Source: Planotetraspora silvatica (GTDB taxonomy: Bacteria > Actinomycetota > Actinomycetes > Streptosporangiales > Streptosporangiaceae). From it: a stretch of 64,000 nt of DNA. This document shows, piece after piece, positions 44,453 to 54,207 of this stretch. Position 1 is the first letter of the stretch. Every line of letters begins with the position of its first letter. The notes beneath the pieces are model-generated. The model saw only the letters and a list, made by a program, of their open reading frames with translations, made no database searches and was not told the DNA's origin. Location: contig NZ_BOOQ01000015.1 in NCBI RefSeq assembly GCF_016863315.1, positions 124,001 through 188,000 on the forward strand, given 5' to 3'. The translations under genes and the position numbers were made by a program.

Positions 44453-45136
44453 TCAGCTCGCGGGCCTGGCCGTACCGGGTTGAGCGGGCTGCAGGGGCGT
44501 GCGGCCCCGGGTGAGCAGCCACAGCATCGCGGCGAGCCCGGCGACCTGGAGCGGCCAGCCCAGCGCGAGCTTGGCGATGCCGAGGGTGGCCACCTGGCCC
44601 GACCAGTAGAGCGGAAGCTGCACCACGACACGCAGCAGGCACGGCAACATCAGCAGCCACGTCAGCCGGGTGCAGAGGCGGACCAGGCCGGGATCCTTGT
44701 GCCACGCCGTCGGGTCGCCGGTGACCGATCCGACGAGGAAGCCGACGATCGGCCAGCGGACGATGATCGACAAGAGCATCCCCGCGGCGTAGACGCCGTT
44801 GTAGTAGATGCCCGGCAGGAACACGTCCTTGGCCTCGCCGGTGCGGGCCGCGAAGAAGGCGCCGACGCCGATGCCCACGAGGCTGTTGAGCACGAACTGC
44901 GGTGTGCTCCGCTGGACCAGCCGTACGACCAGGAGGACCACCGAAGCGGCGATGCTGACGATCAGCGACGTCTTCAGCTCGTTGGTCGTGATCCACATCG
45001 CGGTGAAGGCGACCGTGGGAACCGCCGCCTCGACGATTCCCCGCTTGCCGCCCAGCGCCTTCGACAGCTGGGCACGGACGGCCGACTCAACGGTCGCGTG
45101 CGCCTCCGGCGCGGCCGTCGTGTCCGCTGTGCTCAT
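44453..45136 (-). CDS. DUF3159 family membrane protein
   Basis: A 227-residue protein; ATG 45136 (MSTADTTAAPEAHA) is chosen because CAGGAGA lies seven bases upstream, against a longer frame to 45163. Five or six hydrophobic segments are visible, starting with AAVPTVAFTAMWITT, and GIYYNGVYAAGMLLSIIVRWPIVGFLVG is highly typical. DUF3159 proteins are restricted to actinobacteria and of unknown function. It lies downstream of the OB-fold gene within a conserved gene block. Confidence 0.87.
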   Translation of the reverse strand: MSTADTTAAPEAHATVESAVRAQLSKALGGKRGIVEAAVPTVAFTAMWITTNELKTSLIVSIAASVVLLVVRLVQRSTPQFVLNSLVGIGVGAFFAARTGEAKDVFLPGIYYNGVYAAGMLLSIIVRWPIVGFLVGSVTGDPTAWHKDPGLVRLCTRLTWLLMLPCLLRVVVQLPLYWSGQVATLGIAKLALGWPLQVAGLAAMLWLLTRGRTPLQPAQPGTARPAS

Positions 45137-45152
45137 ACCGTCTCCTGAAAGA

Positions 45153-45545
45153 TCAAGGGCCACCAGCAGGGCGCAGCTCGTAGCGAGGATTGAACATGAC
45201 CTTGCGGCCGTCCTGGAAACTCACCAGGCCCTCGGCCCGTACGACGCGGCCGGGCTCGATTCCGACGATCTTCCGGCGGCCCAGCCAGACCAGGTCGATC
45301 ACATCCGACCCGTCGTACAGCTCGGCCTCCAGAGCAGGCGCACCCCCGCGCGGCCGCAATGTCACGGTACGTAGCGTACCCGCCACACAGAACCGGCGGC
45401 GTTCGCCACACGCGGCGATGGGGGTGGCTCCTTGCCGCCCCAGGTCCTCACGCAGCTCAGCCGCCTCAAGGTCGGCCTGGCTGGTGGCCAGCCGCTGAAA
45501 GAAACCCCGCAGTCCGCCTCGTTTGGCAGGCTCCGGCGTACTCAT
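45153..45545 (-). CDS. Small OB-fold nucleic-acid-binding protein
   Basis: A 130-residue protein. After a basic N-terminal segment (KRGGLRGFFQRLATSQADLEAAELRED) comes an OB-fold-like beta region, RRRFCVAGTLRTVTLRPRGG, then LEAELYDGSDVIDLVWLGRRKIVGIEPGRVVRAEG. This is the tRNA_anti-like fold seen in an actinobacterial family next to DUF3159. Binding of RNA or DNA is inferred from the fold. It ends 16 bases before the DUF3159 start. Confidence 0.85.
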   Translation of the reverse strand: MSTPEPAKRGGLRGFFQRLATSQADLEAAELREDLGRQGATPIAACGERRRFCVAGTLRTVTLRPRGGAPALEAELYDGSDVIDLVWLGRRKIVGIEPGRVVRAEGLVSFQDGRKVMFNPRYELRPAGGP

Positions 45546-45692
45546 CGGTCGCTCACCAGCTTCCCAGCTCGCAGTTCAGAGGACCCGTCATCATGCCTTC
45601 AAGCGTAGGGGACGCTCTCATCGCAGACTACTTGAGCACATCCGAAGCCTAAAGGACAAGGATGGACGATCTCCGCACCGCGGGCAGGGTCG

Positions 45693-46358
45693 TCAGCGCG
45701 TCTCGGTGATCTCCGGGCCGCGCTCGAACGGGTACTTCGGCTGCTGAGCGGCCTGCTCCTCCATCGCCTGCCTGGCCTCCGCCGGCAACCTGAGCTGGAT
45801 CGGGTCCTTGGGGGCCATGGGCTCCTCGCCCCGGACCACCACGATGTCCCTGACGACGTTCTCCAGGGTCTCGGCCACGGCGGCGTCAACGGCCGCGCGC
45901 CCGCTGATGACCGCCCTGAGGAACCAGCGAGGGCCGTCGATCCCGATGTACCGGACGGGCTGCGGCTCCTGACCCTGCGTCGGGACCACGGCCGCCAGTT
46001 CGGTGCCGAACGGACCTTCCTGCTCCTGGACCGTGCCGCCCACGGCCACGACCTCACGGGAGAGTTCGGTGCGAACCTCGTCCCAGATGCCGCTGCGCTT
46101 GGGGGCGGCGAACGCGTGCACCTGGAGCGCACTCTCGTTCACCAGGACGAGAGCACCGTCGATCTGGTCCCCCGCCAGGCTGAGCTGCACCTCGAACCCC
46201 GGGCCGATGGGGAGGTGGAGACCTCCGAGATCGACCCGCTCGGCCTCCGGGTAGCCCTCCTGGGCGTCCCACGGGCCCGATGTCCGCGCGGGAGCGGGCC
46301 GGTCCTCCGAGACGGCCGGTGCCGCCTCCACCTCCGCGCTTCGCCTGCGTCGGAACAC
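45693..46358 (-). CDS. DUF3710 family protein
   Basis: A 221-residue protein. GTG 46358 is taken as the start (MFRRRRSAEVEAAP), which resembles the usual MF-basic N terminus and places AGGAG ten bases upstream; an earlier GTG at 46367 would sit one base from that site. After an acidic/Pro region comes the conserved core RVDLGGLHLPIGPGFEVQL and GPRWFLRAVISGRAAVD. Function is unknown. The gene lies in the order dut, DUF3710, OB-fold, DUF3159, all on the minus strand, as in other actinobacteria. Confidence 0.87.
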   Translation of the reverse strand: MFRRRRSAEVEAAPAVSEDRPAPARTSGPWDAQEGYPEAERVDLGGLHLPIGPGFEVQLSLAGDQIDGALVLVNESALQVHAFAAPKRSGIWDEVRTELSREVVAVGGTVQEQEGPFGTELAAVVPTQGQEPQPVRYIGIDGPRWFLRAVISGRAAVDAAVAETLENVVRDIVVVRGEEPMAPKDPIQLRLPAEARQAMEEQAAQQPKYPFERGPEITETR

Positions 46359-46411
46359 GTCCTTCACACTCCTCTATATGCCTTTATATGCCTTGCCGCG
46401 ATTCACGGCTC

Positions 46412-46849
46412 TCAGCTGCCCGTGGATCCGAATCCATTGGCGCCGCGCGCCGATCCCGGCAGACGCTCCACCTCGTGGAACGCCGCCTTCTCCACACGCT
46501 GGACGACCAACTGGGCGATACGGTCGCCTCGCTTGAGCCGTACCGCCTCTTTGGTGTCGGTATTGATCAAGGTCACCTTGATCTCCCCCCGGTACCCCGC
46601 GTCCACCGTCCCCGGCGCGTTCACGAGCGTGATGCCGAACTTGGCGGCCAGCCCTGAGCGGGGATGGACGAACGCCGCGTAGCCGTCGGGAAGCGCGATG
46701 GCGATCCCGGTTCCCACCACGGCCCGCTCTCCGGGCAGCAGTTCGACGTCCACCGTGGCGCACAGGTCCGCCCCGGCGTCACCGGGATGGGCGTACGACG
46801 GCAACGGCAGCCCGGCGTCCAGCCGATGGATCAGGACCTCAACGCTCAT
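46412..46849 (-). CDS. dut: dUTP diphosphatase (trimeric Dut)
   Basis: A 145-residue enzyme that hydrolyses dUTP to dUMP, keeping uracil out of DNA and feeding thymidylate synthesis. The five trimeric-dUTPase motifs are present: [30 protein letters not shown] (with the catalytic aspartate), [11 protein letters not shown] and the C-terminal GxxGFGSTG loop. Length is standard. Confidence 0.95.
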   Translation of the reverse strand: MSVEVLIHRLDAGLPLPSYAHPGDAGADLCATVDVELLPGERAVVGTGIAIALPDGYAAFVHPRSGLAAKFGITLVNAPGTVDAGYRGEIKVTLINTDTKEAVRLKRGDRIAQLVVQRVEKAAFHEVERLPGSARGANGFGSTGS

Positions 46850-46860
46850 GAGGCAAGACC

Positions 46861-48129
46861 CTACCCGTTGTGCTGCGGAGACACCGCGCCTCCCGCGTTA
46901 GACGACGGTTGCTCCCGATCCGGGGCGGTGGGTTCGGGAACCGACGGCTGCACGTCCGGCCGTGTCCGCTCCGAGGAGGGTTCCGGGGCCTGCGGAGGGA
47001 CCTCCGGGGACGGCGTCTCGTCTGTCCCCGCGGCTTCGCCGGAGGACGGGCCGGATTGCGGCGGGGTCGCGGGCCGGGCGCGCCTCAGCTCGGGCAGTGC
47101 GCGGTAGATCACGGCCGTCACGGGCACCGCCACCGCGGCTCCGGCGATTCCGCCGAGCACACCGCCGACGGCGAGGACCAGGATGATCGCGAGAGGGTGG
47201 AACGCCAGGGCCCGCCCGACGATGAGCGGCTGGAGAACATGGTTCTCCAGTTGCTGCTCGACGACGAGGACTCCCACGAAGATCAGGGCGTACAGCCAGC
47301 CCTGCGAGCCGAACGTCACGAGGGTCGCGATGGTGCCGGCGAAGAAGATGCCGACGATCGGAATGAAGCTGGCCAGGAACACCACCACCGCCAGCGGCGC
47401 CCAGAGCGGGACCTGCATGCCGGCGAGGACGACTCCGATGACGACCCCGTGGATGGCCGCGACGGTCACGGTGCCGTGGACATAGTGGGAGATCGTGACC
47501 CAGGCGGCGCGCCCGGCGCGGTCGACGCGCGGCGACGTCCTGCCGAACGCGCACAGGAACCAGGCCCAGATGCGGTCGCCATCCTTGAGCAGGAAGAACG
47601 TCACGAACAACATCAAGACGATGGACGTGAGCACCTCGACGATCGCCGTGGCCCCGGTGAGCAGGGTGTCGGTGATCCGGCTGCGCTGGTCGTTGACCTG
47701 CTGGGTCAGCTGGTCGACCATGTCGGCCAGCTGGGCCTCCTTGAGCTGGAGCGGCCCGTGGAGCAACCAGTCCTGCACGCTCCGGGCGGTCAGCTGGATC
47801 TGCTCGACCAGCCGCGGGAACTCCTCGTTGGCCCGCAGACCGATCATGAAGCCGACGCCCACGATGATCGCCAGGCCGAACAGCATGGTGATCCACGTCG
47901 CGTAGATGGGACGCAGGCCGAAGCTGCGCAGCCGCCTGGTCATCGGGAACAGCAGTGCGGTGAGGAGGAAGGCGATGGCCACCGGCAGGACGACGAAGCT
48001 CAGCCGCCCGATGATCAACGCGAAGACATAGATCATCGCGCCGAGCAGCAGCATGCGCCAACTCCATGCGGCCAGCGTGACGAGAACGCGGGGAACCGCG
48101 GCGTCTTCACGCTCACTAGGCGAGATCAC
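46861..48129 (-). CDS. AI-2E family transporter (PerM-like)
   Basis: A 422-residue protein, GTG start. Eight hydrophobic segments are visible in residues 10-345, with the typical [18 protein letters not shown] and later [21 protein letters not shown] and [23 protein letters not shown] disordered Pro/Ser/Glu tail of about 75 residues follows. Family members export small molecules or ions; autoinducer-2 export is only proven for a few. The gene is divergent from DUF4235 across repeat array 3. It lies 11 bases downstream of dut by coordinate but begins its own unit. Confidence 0.87.
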   Translation of the reverse strand: MISPSEREDAAVPRVLVTLAAWSWRMLLLGAMIYVFALIIGRLSFVVLPVAIAFLLTALLFPMTRRLRSFGLRPIYATWITMLFGLAIIVGVGFMIGLRANEEFPRLVEQIQLTARSVQDWLLHGPLQLKEAQLADMVDQLTQQVNDQRSRITDTLLTGATAIVEVLTSIVLMLFVTFFLLKDGDRIWAWFLCAFGRTSPRVDRAGRAAWVTISHYVHGTVTVAAIHGVVIGVVLAGMQVPLWAPLAVVVFLASFIPIVGIFFAGTIATLVTFGSQGWLYALIFVGVLVVEQQLENHVLQPLIVGRALAFHPLAIILVLAVGGVLGGIAGAAVAVPVTAVIYRALPELRRARPATPPQSGPSSGEAAGTDETPSPEVPPQAPEPSSERTRPDVQPSVPEPTAPDREQPSSNAGGAVSPQHNG

Positions 48130-48237
48130 GCGTCAAGCCTGGCACGTTCTCCGCCCGAACGCGCACGCCTTTTGTTCACGCTCTGCATTTGCCACAAACG
48201 CAGCGTCCACATGAGGTATGCACGCCTCCCCTGGGCG

Positions 48238-48641
48238 TGATCATGCACAGGTTCGCGGAAGTGTGCCCTGACCTGCGTCGCCACCGGGCGTGATCATGCA
48301 CGGATTCGGAAAAACATGCCACGACCTGGCCGTTTCCGCTCCGTGATCATGCATGGGTTCCCAGACGTATGCCCTGATGTGCAGAAACACCATCCGTGAT
48401 CTGACAATGACAGCGGAACTGCCAGATCACGGCGCAGCCCGCACCTGCTCAGACGGCGCATTCGCGAATCTGTGCATGATCACACTCGGCTTCTGCGCAG
48501 GTCAGAGGGCATGTTTCCGAACCTGTGCATGATCGCGCCCGGTGAAGTGGCAGGTCAGGGCGCACTTCCGCGAACCTGTGCATGATCACGACCCGGGGAG
48601 GGGCTGGCCGGGAAGGAGATCTACGAATGTGTGCATGATCA
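48238..48641. repeat. Inverted array of 53-bp-period repeats, copy 3 (3 forward, centre, 4 reverse)
   Basis: Forward motifs begin at 48238, 48291 and 48344 and the centre at 48397, each step 53 bases. The centre pairs CCGTGATCTG (48394-48403) with CAGATCACGG (48423-48432). Reverse motifs end at 48482, 48535, 48588 and 48641, each 53 bases apart and 53 from the centre end (48429). The spacer after the outermost forward motif and the reverse complement of the spacer of the third reverse motif, which lie at mirror positions, match at 30 of 35 bases. The array lies between the divergent AI-2E and DUF4235 genes, 63 bases from the latter. Confidence 0.9.
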
Positions 48642-48703
48642 CGCCGAATGGCGTGGGGGTGTTTGCGATGGGTAGAGACTAAGGTCATCACTGAGGAGGA
48701 ACC

Positions 48704-49003
48704 ATGGCGGACAATACGCGGGCTGACGCGGACAAGCCCGACATGCAGTGGCGGATCGTGGGCGGTCTCGTGGGGCTCGCCGTGGGCTTCGCCTCACGCA
48801 AGGTGCTCTCGTACGCCTGGGAGAAGTCCACGGGCAAGAAACCCCCGGCGAGCGCCGACTCTCTGGAGATCAGCCTCGGCGAGGCCATCGCCTACGCCGT
48901 CGTGATGGGCCTCGGCATGGAGGTCGCCCGGATCGTGGCCACCCGCGCCGCCGCCAGGAAGTGGCGGTCGTGGAAGGACGCGGCGAAGGACCTCCAGCCC
49001 TAG
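48704..49003 (+). CDS. DUF4235 family membrane protein
   Basis: A 99-residue protein with ATG at 48704 after GAGGAGGAACC. It has two hydrophobic stretches ([21 protein letters not shown] and [21 protein letters not shown]), typical of small actinobacterial DUF4235 proteins of unknown function. Its last four bases overlap the convergent otsA gene. Confidence 0.85.
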   Translation: MADNTRADADKPDMQWRIVGGLVGLAVGFASRKVLSYAWEKSTGKKPPASADSLEISLGEAIAYAVVMGLGMEVARIVATRAAARKWRSWKDAAKDLQP

Positions 49004-50376
49004 TGGGCGTCGAGGGCCGTGAGGAAGTCGCTGGCCCACTTGTCGACGTTGTGCGTGGCGACCCTGCGCCTCAGTGAGCGCATCCTGCGGCCCAGTTCGT
49101 GCGGGGTCGCCCGCATGGCCGCGATCATGGCCCGTTTCATCCCCTCGATGTCGTACGGATTGACCAGGAACGCCTGCCGCAGTTCGTCGGCCGCCCCGGC
49201 GAACTCGCTCAGCACCAGCGCGCCCCGCAGGTCGTGCCGGCAGGAGACGTACTCCTTGGCCACCAGGTTCATGCCGTCACGCAACGGGGTGACCACCATG
49301 ACGTCGGCCGCGCAGTAGAGCGCCGCCAGTTCGGCCTTGCTGTACGACTGGTGGAGATAGGTGATGGGCTGGCTGCCCAGCATGCCGTGCTCGCCGTTGA
49401 TCCGGCCCACCTTCAGCTCGATGTCGTTGCGCAGCCGGATGTACTCCGCGACCCGTTCCCGGGTGGGCGTGGCCACCTGCACGAACGCCGCCTCGCCCGG
49501 CTTGACCGTGCCGTCGCCGAGCAACTCGCCGAACGCCTTGAGCCGCTGGCCGATGCCCTTGGTGTAGTCGAGCCGGTCCACCCCGAGCAGCACATGTTCG
49601 GGATCGCCGAGTTCCGCCCTGATCTCCTTGGCCCGGGCCTGGATCCGCGGCTCGCGGACCATCTGGTCGAGCTCGCCGAAGTCCACGGAGATCGGGAACG
49701 CGTCGGCCCGGACGGTCCGGCCGTCCACGAGGATCTCGTTGCGGTGGTTCTGCAGGCCGAGCAGGCGGCGGCAGAGCCGGATGAAGTTCGAGGCGCCACC
49801 GGGACGCTGGAATCCGACGAGGTCGGCGCCCAGCAGTCCCTCGAGGATCTCGTTGCGCCAGGGAAGCTGCCAGAACAGCTCCGCGGGCGGGAACGGGATG
49901 TGCAGGAAGAACCCGATCTTCAGGTCGGGGCGCAGCCTGCGCAGCATGGCGGGCACGAGCTGGAGTTGGTAGTCCTGCACCCACACGACGGCCCCCGGGG
50001 CGGCGGCGTCCGCGGCGGCGCGGGCGAACCTGTCGTTGACCGCCCGGTAGGCGTCCCACAGCACTCGCGAGTAGACCGGGGCCGCGACCACGTCGTGGTA
50101 AAGCGGCCACAGGGTCGCGTTGGAGAAGCCCTCGTAGTAGAGCTCGACTTCGAGGGCGGACATCGGCACCGGGATCAGGTGCATGCCGTCGTCGTCGAAG
50201 GGTTTCAGCTCCTCCTCGGCGGCGCCGGTCCAGCCGAGCCAGGCCCCGTTGCGCCGCTGCATCACCGGCGCGATCGCCGTGACGAGTCCGCCGGGGCTGC
50301 GCCGCCATTCCTTCTCGCCCACGCGGTCCACGGGAAGCCGGTTCGCGACGATCAGAAACGAGCTGGTGCCATGCAT
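49000..50376 (-). CDS. otsA: Alpha,alpha-trehalose-phosphate synthase (UDP/GDP-forming)
   Basis: A 458-residue GT20 glycosyltransferase; ATG 50376 has GGAGGGG five bases upstream. It makes trehalose 6-phosphate from an NDP-glucose and glucose 6-phosphate. Characteristic segments are [11 protein letters not shown], the SPGGLVTAI loop, [41 protein letters not shown] and [15 protein letters not shown]. No otsB phosphatase gene lies nearby. A GTGAG-N6-CTCAC palindrome sits about 95 bases upstream. Confidence 0.94.
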   Translation of the reverse strand: MHGTSSFLIVANRLPVDRVGEKEWRRSPGGLVTAIAPVMQRRNGAWLGWTGAAEEELKPFDDDGMHLIPVPMSALEVELYYEGFSNATLWPLYHDVVAAPVYSRVLWDAYRAVNDRFARAAADAAAPGAVVWVQDYQLQLVPAMLRRLRPDLKIGFFLHIPFPPAELFWQLPWRNEILEGLLGADLVGFQRPGGASNFIRLCRRLLGLQNHRNEILVDGRTVRADAFPISVDFGELDQMVREPRIQARAKEIRAELGDPEHVLLGVDRLDYTKGIGQRLKAFGELLGDGTVKPGEAAFVQVATPTRERVAEYIRLRNDIELKVGRINGEHGMLGSQPITYLHQSYSKAELAALYCAADVMVVTPLRDGMNLVAKEYVSCRHDLRGALVLSEFAGAADELRQAFLVNPYDIEGMKRAMIAAMRATPHELGRRMRSLRRRVATHNVDKWASDFLTALDAH

Positions 50377-50469
50377 GAAGCCCCTCCAGGGTCGCCTGTG
50401 CCCCACCATATGAAAGGCCACTGCGATCGCCCATACCCGTAAGGACGTGCACAATTCGCAAAGGGCGAT

Positions 50470-50485
50470 GTGAGGATGATCTCAC
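50470..50485. promoter_or_regulatory. Palindrome upstream of otsA
   Basis: GTGAG-GATGAT-CTCAC has perfect five-base arms and lies about 95 bases before otsA and 100 bases after the next gene upstream. It may be an operator. The spacing differs from the CRP consensus. Confidence 0.4.
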
Positions 50486-50586
50486 GCAGCTCACAGCCAC
50501 CCGCCAAGAGGTTTAGACCAATTGGCCATACTTCGCTACCGGGCTTCACGGGCCTGCCCCAGATCAGGCGAGGGACAGGCCGGAAA

Positions 50587-51339
50587 TCAGGCGGGAGGCA
50601 GGGCCCGTTGCCGGCGCAGATCCGCGCGTACGGCTTCCGCGAGCCTCTTGGTGGCCGCCCGGTTGAGCGCGCCACCGGCGACCGCGCCGGTCAGGAAAGG
50701 GCCGAGGGTGGTGAGGTGCCGGCCGAGCGTCCGCATCAGGCGGTTGCGCAGCGCCGTCTTCGCCGCCGCCCCCAGAGCGAAGGTGGCGGAGCCGGGAGTG
50801 AGGGGGTTCACACCACGCTGCTTCGACCAGGCCATGGTGTAGGCGGCCGCCCGCTGAGAGCCGTTGCCCTCGACCGACACGCCGTACACCTCGTGCAACT
50901 CGGCGAGGAGCTTGACCTCGATCGCGGCGACGACCAGCGTCTCGGCCACGAGCTGCGCCGGAGCGGACAGCAGCAGGGGTGGGGCCGCGAACTCGGCGGC
51001 GGCGAGGGCTCCCCCCACCGCGCCGATGGCCGTCGTGGCCTTCGCCGCTGTACGGACCAGATCGTCGGCCAGTTGCTCTCCCGTCAGGCCGTAATGATGC
51101 TCCTGCAAGGTCGCGTAGTCGCGGATCGGCAGCCGCTGGGCGATGTTGACGAACACGTCGGCCAACCATCGTCCCCGCCCCGCACCTGACCCGCGGGCGT
51201 TCTTCGCAGACCTCGCGAGCGCCTTGCTGAGGCGGCCGAGCAGCCGACGCCGCTCGGCCCCGTCCGCCTCCTCAGGGGCCACCAGCTTGCCGACCAGGTC
51301 GGCGACCTCTTCGTTCGATCGATCCGTTTCGGGAGTCAA
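50587..51339 (-). CDS. Conserved actinobacterial protein, possibly EcsC-like
   Basis: A 250-residue protein with a TTG start preceded by AGGAGG. A polar N-terminal region is followed by an Ala/Gly-rich hydrophobic stretch (TTAIGAVGGALAAAEFAAPPLLL, about 105-128) and a second near the C terminus (TLGPFLTGAVAGGALNRAATK). The pattern is reminiscent of EcsC membrane-associated proteins, but no decisive motif is seen. It lies 21 bases after the DUF4193 gene by coordinate and is probably expressed separately upstream of otsA. Confidence 0.6.
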   Translation of the reverse strand: MTPETDRSNEEVADLVGKLVAPEEADGAERRRLLGRLSKALARSAKNARGSGAGRGRWLADVFVNIAQRLPIRDYATLQEHHYGLTGEQLADDLVRTAAKATTAIGAVGGALAAAEFAAPPLLLSAPAQLVAETLVVAAIEVKLLAELHEVYGVSVEGNGSQRAAAYTMAWSKQRGVNPLTPGSATFALGAAAKTALRNRLMRTLGRHLTTLGPFLTGAVAGGALNRAATKRLAEAVRADLRRQRALPPA

Positions 51340-51360
51340 CGGACCCTCCTCAAGAGACTC

Positions 51361-51660
51361 CTAGGCCGCACACTCTCGGCAGACCTGCTGACCGTTCTTC
51401 TCGGAGGCCAGCTGGCTGCGGTGATGCACCAGGAAGCAGCGAGAGCAGGTGAACTCGTCCGCCTGCCGCGGAATCACACGAAGAGACAGCTCCTCGTTGG
51501 AGAGATCAGCCCCCGGCAGCTCGAGCGACTCGGCAAGATCCGTCTCGTCGATGTCGATGCTGCCCGACGACTTGTCACTGCGCCGCGCCTGAAGCTCCTG
51601 AAGGCTGTCCTCATTCAGGTCGTCATCAGTCTTGCGCGGGCTGTCGTAGTCGGTTGCCAT
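51361..51660 (-). CDS. DUF4193 zinc-ribbon protein
   Basis: A 99-residue acidic protein with ATG start after GGAG. The N-terminal half is disordered and rich in Asp/Ser (MATDYDSPRKTDDDLNEDS). The C-terminal half has two CxxC pairs, FTCSRCFLVHHRSQL and VCRECAA, forming a zinc ribbon. This is a very conserved actinobacterial protein of unknown function; nucleic-acid or protein binding is a guess from the zinc ribbon. A 260-base gap upstream shows no further gene. Confidence 0.92.
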   Translation of the reverse strand: MATDYDSPRKTDDDLNEDSLQELQARRSDKSSGSIDIDETDLAESLELPGADLSNEELSLRVIPRQADEFTCSRCFLVHHRSQLASEKNGQQVCRECAA

Positions 51661-51920
51661 TTGCGTACTCCATCCCCCTCATCTATCTGTCTGCGCCTAC
51701 GTCGCGCGTCTTCAACGCTCGGGAGGCGGAAATTGTGCCCGTCGCCGCCGGGAGATTTGCAATCGGTACCCGCATCGACGAACACTCAACCTCCCAACAC
51801 GAGAGGGGCATCCCGCACTAGGCTCTGGTTAGCCAAATATGGCGAAAACCACAGTATCGACGGTATGACCCACCGCGTTTCGACGGCACATCCAACCACA
51901 TGTGCGGCGCGGGCGCTCCA

Positions 51921-53366
51921 TCAGCGCGCCGACTGCACCCCACCGGTGGTCACCCCGACCCCCGACAGACGCACCGTCATCACGAGTCCTCCGCCGTCAC
52001 GGGGGACGGCGCTCACCGATCCGCCGTGCGCACGGACGATCCCGCGCACGATGGACAAGCCGAGACCCGCGCCTTTGGCCGACTGGATCCGGTCGGCGTT
52101 CAGTCTCCTGAACGGCTCGAACAGACTGTCCACCTCGTACGCGGGGACATGCGGTCCCGTGTTCGCGATCTGAACAACGGCACCCCCGTCGACAATTCCC
52201 GTCCGGACCCACACTTTTCCTGAAGGACCGGCATTGTGCTTGATGCCGTTCTCGATCAGGTTCGAAACGCAGCGTTCGAGAAGAACCGGATCACCTGTCG
52301 TGGTCGCGGGATGAAGGTCGTATTCGACGGCGATCTCTTCCTCCGCCGCGAACGAGGCGAGTTGGTCGATGGCCGTCCTCGCGACCTCCTGAATGTCCAC
52401 CGGTTTGCGTACGGACAACTCCCGATCACTTCGCGCGAGCAACAACAGCCCCTCGATGAGACGCTCATTGCGCGCGGTGGTCCCCAGAAGAGTACGGCCG
52501 AGCACCTTCAGGTCTTCGGACGCCTCTGGATCGGCGAGCGCGACCTCCAGAACCGTCCGGTTGATGGCGAGAGGCGTCCGGAGCTCGTGGGAGGCGTTGT
52601 CGACGAACCTGCGCTGGGCGTCGAAGGCCGCGTTGAGCCTGATCAGCATCGCGTCGAAGGTGTCGGCGAGCTCCTTGAGCTCGTCGTCGGGTCCGGTCAG
52701 GTCGATGCGCTCGTGGGCGAGCGACGTCTCGGACAGCTTCCGCGCCGTGGCGGTCATCTGCTTGATCGGGCGCAACGCCCGGTCGGCCACGACGTACCCG
52801 AGGATGAGCGCGATGACGCCGACACCCAGGAGCGCCAGGAGGCCGCGGGTGACCAGCGCGCCGAGCACCGCGTCGCTCACGGAGGCGTTCCTGACCGTGA
52901 TCTCCTGCTTCCAGTAGTCGATGAGCCACTGGGGCGTGTCGCCCGGGACGGTGAGGTAGAGGTCGAGGGCATTGGTCAGAACCGGCCGTACCAGCAGGTA
53001 CATCACGAGGAGGAGCAGGGCTCCCGCCACGAAGAAGAGCGCGCTGTAGGTGATCGTCAGCCGCCATCGGATGCTCATGCGGTCCGACAGGGCCTTGATC
53101 TGGTCGAGGAGGCTTACCTTCACGGGGTTGGCCACGAGGGGTGGCGGTCCGTCCCAGGCGGGCGGGCCGCTGGGAGGCGGCGGGACCTGGCCGCGATAGT
53201 GCCCGCCGGCACCCGGCCCGGACCGCCTGCCGCCTGCCGCGACGGGCAGTTCCTCGGTCCGCTGACGTTCCTCTACGCGCGGCGCCACGGCGGGCGGGGA
53301 GAGCATCGGCGGGCTCTCCGTCCTGTCCCCCGGGCGGGCGCCGGATTCATCCGGTCCGCTCACCAT
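51921..53366 (-). CDS. cutS: Sensor histidine kinase, CutS-like
   Basis: A 481-residue kinase paired with the response regulator 52 bases upstream. ATG 53366 is taken as start (GAGGTG just before); a Pro-rich cytoplasmic N terminus of about 95 residues precedes the first membrane helix (YSALFFVAGALLLLVMYLL). The extracytoplasmic loop is only about 50 residues and has no cysteine. The second helix, a HAMP domain and the H-box with H260 (DNASHELRTPLAI) follow, then the N-box SNLIENGIKHN and G-box KGAGLGLSIVRGIV. In Streptomyces, CutRS is linked to secretion stress; reported sensor cysteines are missing here, so the input signal may differ. Confidence 0.85.
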   Translation of the reverse strand: MVSGPDESGARPGDRTESPPMLSPPAVAPRVEERQRTEELPVAAGGRRSGPGAGGHYRGQVPPPPSGPPAWDGPPPLVANPVKVSLLDQIKALSDRMSIRWRLTITYSALFFVAGALLLLVMYLLVRPVLTNALDLYLTVPGDTPQWLIDYWKQEITVRNASVSDAVLGALVTRGLLALLGVGVIALILGYVVADRALRPIKQMTATARKLSETSLAHERIDLTGPDDELKELADTFDAMLIRLNAAFDAQRRFVDNASHELRTPLAINRTVLEVALADPEASEDLKVLGRTLLGTTARNERLIEGLLLLARSDRELSVRKPVDIQEVARTAIDQLASFAAEEEIAVEYDLHPATTTGDPVLLERCVSNLIENGIKHNAGPSGKVWVRTGIVDGGAVVQIANTGPHVPAYEVDSLFEPFRRLNADRIQSAKGAGLGLSIVRGIVRAHGGSVSAVPRDGGGLVMTVRLSGVGVTTGGVQSAR

Positions 53367-53418
53367 GTCACCTCGAACTCCTGGCGGCCGCGGAAGCCCA
53401 TGCCGCCGACCTGCCCGT

Positions 53419-54072
53419 TCACAACCGGTATCCCACCCCTGGGACGGTCTCGATGGCCTGGGGCTCACCGAGCTTCTTTCGCAGGGTCATCATGGTCACC
53501 CGTACGACATTGGTGAACGGGTCGATGTGCTCGTCCCACGCCTTGTCGAGGAGATCCTCCTGGCTCACGACCGCGCCCTCGGCGCGCATCAGCTCCTCGA
53601 GGACCGCGAACTCCTTCTTGGTCAGCGCGATCTCCTTGCCGTCCCGCGCGACGAGTCGCTTGCCCGGGTCGAGGCGGATCCCCGCCCGCTCGAGCACGGG
53701 GGGCAGCGGCGGCGCAGACCTGCGGCCCAGCGCGCGCACCCGGGCGACCAGCTCCATGAAGGCGAACGGCTTGGCGAGATAGTCGTCGGCGCCCAGTTCC
53801 AGGCCCTCGACCTTGTCGTCCACGTCGCCGGCGGCCGTCAGCATGATGATCCGCGAACCCGACCGCTGGGTGACGAGCTCGCGTGCCACCTGGTCACCGT
53901 GGACCTTCGGCAGATCACGATCGAGCACGATCACGTCGTAGTCGATGTAGCCGGTCTTCTCCAGCGCGGCGGCACCGTCGTACGCCACGTCCACGGCCAT
54001 CGCCTCGCGGCGCAGCCCGGTCGCGATGGCATCCGCGAGCACACGCTCGTCTTCCACCACAAGTACGCGCAT
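53419..54072 (-). CDS. cutR: OmpR-family response regulator, CutR-like
   Basis: A 217-residue regulator; ATG 54072 (MRVLVVEDERVLADAIATGL) has AGGAGG six bases upstream, against a longer frame to 54105. Phosphoacceptor D51 lies in VLDRDLPKVHG. The C-terminal winged helix includes LTKKEFAVLEELMRAEG and NVVRVTMMTLRKKLGEP. Length and sequence closely follow Streptomyces CutR. A GTAAGC direct repeat with 11-base spacing upstream suits binding of a tandem OmpR-type dimer and autoregulation. Confidence 0.9.
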   Translation of the reverse strand: MRVLVVEDERVLADAIATGLRREAMAVDVAYDGAAALEKTGYIDYDVIVLDRDLPKVHGDQVARELVTQRSGSRIIMLTAAGDVDDKVEGLELGADDYLAKPFAFMELVARVRALGRRSAPPLPPVLERAGIRLDPGKRLVARDGKEIALTKKEFAVLEELMRAEGAVVSQEDLLDKAWDEHIDPFTNVVRVTMMTLRKKLGEPQAIETVPGVGYRL

Positions 54073-54121
54073 GTAGGTCCTCCTCAGCTGGAATGACGTC
54101 CTCATTCTCCCAACACCCGGC

Positions 54122-54138
54122 GTAAGCCTGCGGTAAGC
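54122..54138. promoter_or_regulatory. Direct repeat upstream of cutR (candidate CutR box)
   Basis: GTAAGC occurs at 54122-54127 and again at 54133-54138, an 11-base period, about 50 bases before the cutR start. OmpR-family regulators bind head-to-tail half-sites one helical turn apart, so this is the natural place for CutR autoregulation. Confidence 0.6.
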
Positions 54139-54207
54139 GGTTCCCCGCGATCACGTGATGCAGAGCACATGAATTGGGTGGTTTGCGGCAAGCCCGTCAA
54201 TGGGTAC

